From Sporanaerobium hydrogeniformans (GTDB lineage Bacteria; Bacillota; Clostridia; Lachnospirales; Cellulosilyticaceae): 64,000 nucleotides of DNA. The stretch lies in the NCBI RefSeq assembly GCF_002735925.1, contig NZ_PEDL01000001.1, positions 496,001-560,000 of the forward strand. Direction: 5' to 3'. Below the pieces are notes generated by a model that had not been told where the DNA came from, made no database searches, and saw only the letters and a program-made list of their open reading frames with translations. The stretch's first letter is position 1; the number at the start of each line of letters is the position of its first letter. Shown here piece after piece: positions 62,416 to 64,000 of the stretch. Position numbers and translations under genes: made by a program.

Positions 62416-64000
62416 GTGGAGAAACAGAATAATGCTGGTGCAATAGCTTCCAATGCTGGCGATGACTTTCATCTGATTTGGGCGGGTAAAAAATTATTAG
62501 ATATATTGAAACCTAATAGTAAGCTAACAGCAATATCAGTTGAAGGTCCTACATGGGCAGACTCAATAGAAATTGAGGACGAACAAAAACTATATTCTAT
62601 TGACTTGGCCGAGTATTATGGAGGGATAGATTTTGAACAAGCTAATAGTGTTATTTTCTCGCAGTTAAAGTATAGTGCTTATCAAACGGATAAACCGTGG
62701 ACAGCATCTGGATTGTGTGCGAAGACAAGTAAAACAAAGGATAATTCCATTATCCATCGCTTGGCCGATACGTATAATGGGTTCAATACTCAGTTTGGAG
62801 ATGTTTCAGAAAAGCTAACGCTAAAATTGGTTAGTAACCGAAAATTACATCAAGAGTTTTCGGCACATATCGGTGAATGCATAACTCTTCTTAAAGAAAA
62901 AGGATATAAACGAACTGGGGACTTACTGAAAAATGTATCACCTGAATGTAAAAAGGATATTGAAAAATTGCAGAAGGCTTCCGGTCTTACATCGGCTTCC
63001 TTTATTAAATTCTTACTAATCTTAGATTTTGACGATTGCGGTACCAACATTCGGAGTATTCATAGGGCTGAAATTATCCAGCAGTTAGGTAAATGGAGTA
63101 CAGGTAATTTGCGTAGCAAATATGATTCTTTGATTAAGCATATTAGGGAAATGATGATGCCTGAAAGCTCTATCGGATTTCCCATGGATAGAAACTATGT
63201 ATTAGCCGCATTGGATACAAGTAGCAACGAACTGTTTCCTGCTCCATCAAAAATAGAAGATTTAAAAAATGGATATATCGAACGTAATTTAAGTAATATG
63301 ATTCTTGATAGCGTTCAAGATAGCCAGAAAAATATTATTTGCATTCAAGCAACTGCAGGTATTGGCAAGACAACATTTGTAAGCCATATTAAGGAACTAT
63401 TGCCAGAGAATTCTGTGTCTATTTTATACGATTGCTATGGAGGCGGTGCTTTTTTACAAGAGAGTGAGCGTAGGCATTTAACAGGGGTAGCTATCCCACA
63501 AATCTGCAATACCTTAGCAACGGAATGTGGAACAGAATGGCTTATTGGTAACCCGACGCATGTTTATGAATATTGGAGACAGTTAAACCAACGATTAGAA
63601 TCTGCCTTGTTTTATGCAAAACAACAAAATCCTGATGCCGTAGTAGCAATTATTGTTGATGCAGCTGATAATGCTATGATTGCCTCAGATTTATTTAACG
63701 AAGAATGCTTTTTAAAAGGACTGTTGCGACAGGTTCTCCCCGAAGGGGTGTTTTTGATTGTTACTACAAGAACAGAAAGAGCTCATTTAATTCCATTCAA
63801 TGACAAACCGGTGACTATAGATCTACCGGCATTTAATCTTAATGAAAGTTCACAGCATATTCGTTCTGTGTTCAATGATGCAACTGATGCAGAATGCAAA
63901 GATTTTCATTTGCTTAGCAATGAAAATCCTCGTATGCAGTCATATCTATTATCAGGAGCTTTGTCGATAGCTGACATACTGTTGCAGATAAAACCAAATG
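62416..64000 (+). CDS. Second STAND NTPase with N-terminal Cap4-like nuclease domain, cut by window end
   Basis: The frame is open for 528 codons from the GTG at 62416 to the window end. AAGGTGGTG (62401-62409) is at good spacing and the fic stop is only 18 bases upstream. Residues 7-23 read AGAIASNAGDDFHLIWA, the start of a DUF4297-like nuclease domain. Glu in SVEGP near residue 43, acidic DSIEIED near residue 49 and the QxK motif in FSQLKYSAYQ near residue 83 match a PD-(D/E)xK core. Walker A is IQATAGIGKTTF at about residues 308-319, and Walker B VAIIVDAADNA near residue 408, followed by TTRTER (a sensor-1-like Arg). It is an Avs-like defence candidate and differs from the 1317-residue protein. 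The C-terminal sensor is not in the window. Confidence 0.8.
   Translation, partial: MEKQNNAGAIASNAGDDFHLIWAGKKLLDILKPNSKLTAISVEGPTWADSIEIEDEQKLYSIDLAEYYGGIDFEQANSVIFSQLKYSAYQTDKPWTASGLCAKTSKTKDNSIIHRLADTYNGFNTQFGDVSEKLTLKLVSNRKLHQEFSAHIGECITLLKEKGYKRTGDLLKNVSPECKKDIEKLQKASGLTSASFIKFLLILDFDDCGTNIRSIHRAEIIQQLGKWSTGNLRSKYDSLIKHIREMMMPESSIGFPMDRNYVLAALDTSSNELFPAPSKIEDLKNGYIERNLSNMILDSVQDSQKNIICIQATAGIGKTTFVSHIKELLPENSVSILYDCYGGGAFLQESERRHLTGVAIPQICNTLATECGTEWLIGNPTHVYEYWRQLNQRLESALFYAKQQNPDAVVAIIVDAADNAMIASDLFNEECFLKGLLRQVLPEGVFLIVTTRTERAHLIPFNDKPVTIDLPAFNLNESSQHIRSVFNDATDAECKDFHLLSNENPRMQSYLLSGALSIADILLQIKPN

Noticed and set aside
62260-62472. Minus-strand frame spanning the fic end and the start of the second STAND gene
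   Set aside because: The + strand has motifs and tight operon spacing; the minus frame shows nothing known.

Overview
The window is from a low-GC, endospore-forming Clostridia genome. It carries spoIIIAA-AH, spoIVB and spo0A, a Gram-positive type IV pilus operon, and the nusB-xseAB-ispA-dxs-tlyA-nadK-argR-recN-spoIVB-spo0A gene order typical of Firmicutes. The layout would suit a Lachnospirales or Cellulosilyticum-like organism, but that placement is inference. Nearly all genes are on the + strand. I saw no tRNA, rRNA, CRISPR array or complete insertion sequence.

Region 1 (1-13588) is a type IV pilus cluster: the end of a pilB-type ATPase, pilT, pilC, a major pilin, a prepilin peptidase whose frame is broken at a run of nine T, four minor-pilin-like proteins (one of about 974 residues), pilM, pilN-like, pilO-like and a lipoprotein. 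Region 2 (13673-18109) holds yqeG, aroE, aroK, aroQ, an Xaa-Pro peptidase and efp, with one more pseudopilin gene nested between aroE and aroK. Region 3 (18182-25374) is an LTA-synthase-like sulfatase gene followed by the eight-gene spoIIIA operon, which encodes the mother-cell side of the feeding channel. SpoIIIAH carries an unusual six-residue repeat tract.

Region 4 (25485-38556) is asp23, nusB, xseA, xseB, ispA, a DUF212 gene, a roughly 630-nt structured RNA that I identify as OLE RNA, its membrane partner gene oapA, then dxs, tlyA, nadK, argR, recN, spoIVB and spo0A. Region 5 (38876-54728) is mixed housekeeping: a GNAT acetyltransferase (the only - strand gene), asparaginase, topoisomerase III, a hydrolase, trmL, an NlpC/P60 protein, mutS2, a two-component system, an HtrA protease, yhaM, a Cas4-like nuclease split over two membrane-anchored genes, and an rlmD-type rRNA methyltransferase.

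Region 6 (about 54783 to the window end) is an accessory island. It opens with a serine recombinase ruined by one frameshift and two in-frame TAA codons. It then carries a 1317-residue STAND-type NTPase with an N-terminal restriction-like nuclease domain, a non-coding stretch with inverted repeats and a gene relic, an unrecognised small gene, a putative Fic toxin-antitoxin pair, and a second, different nuclease-STAND gene that runs off the window end. The architecture suggests an Avs-like anti-phage defence island. That function is inferred from domain layout and has not been demonstrated.
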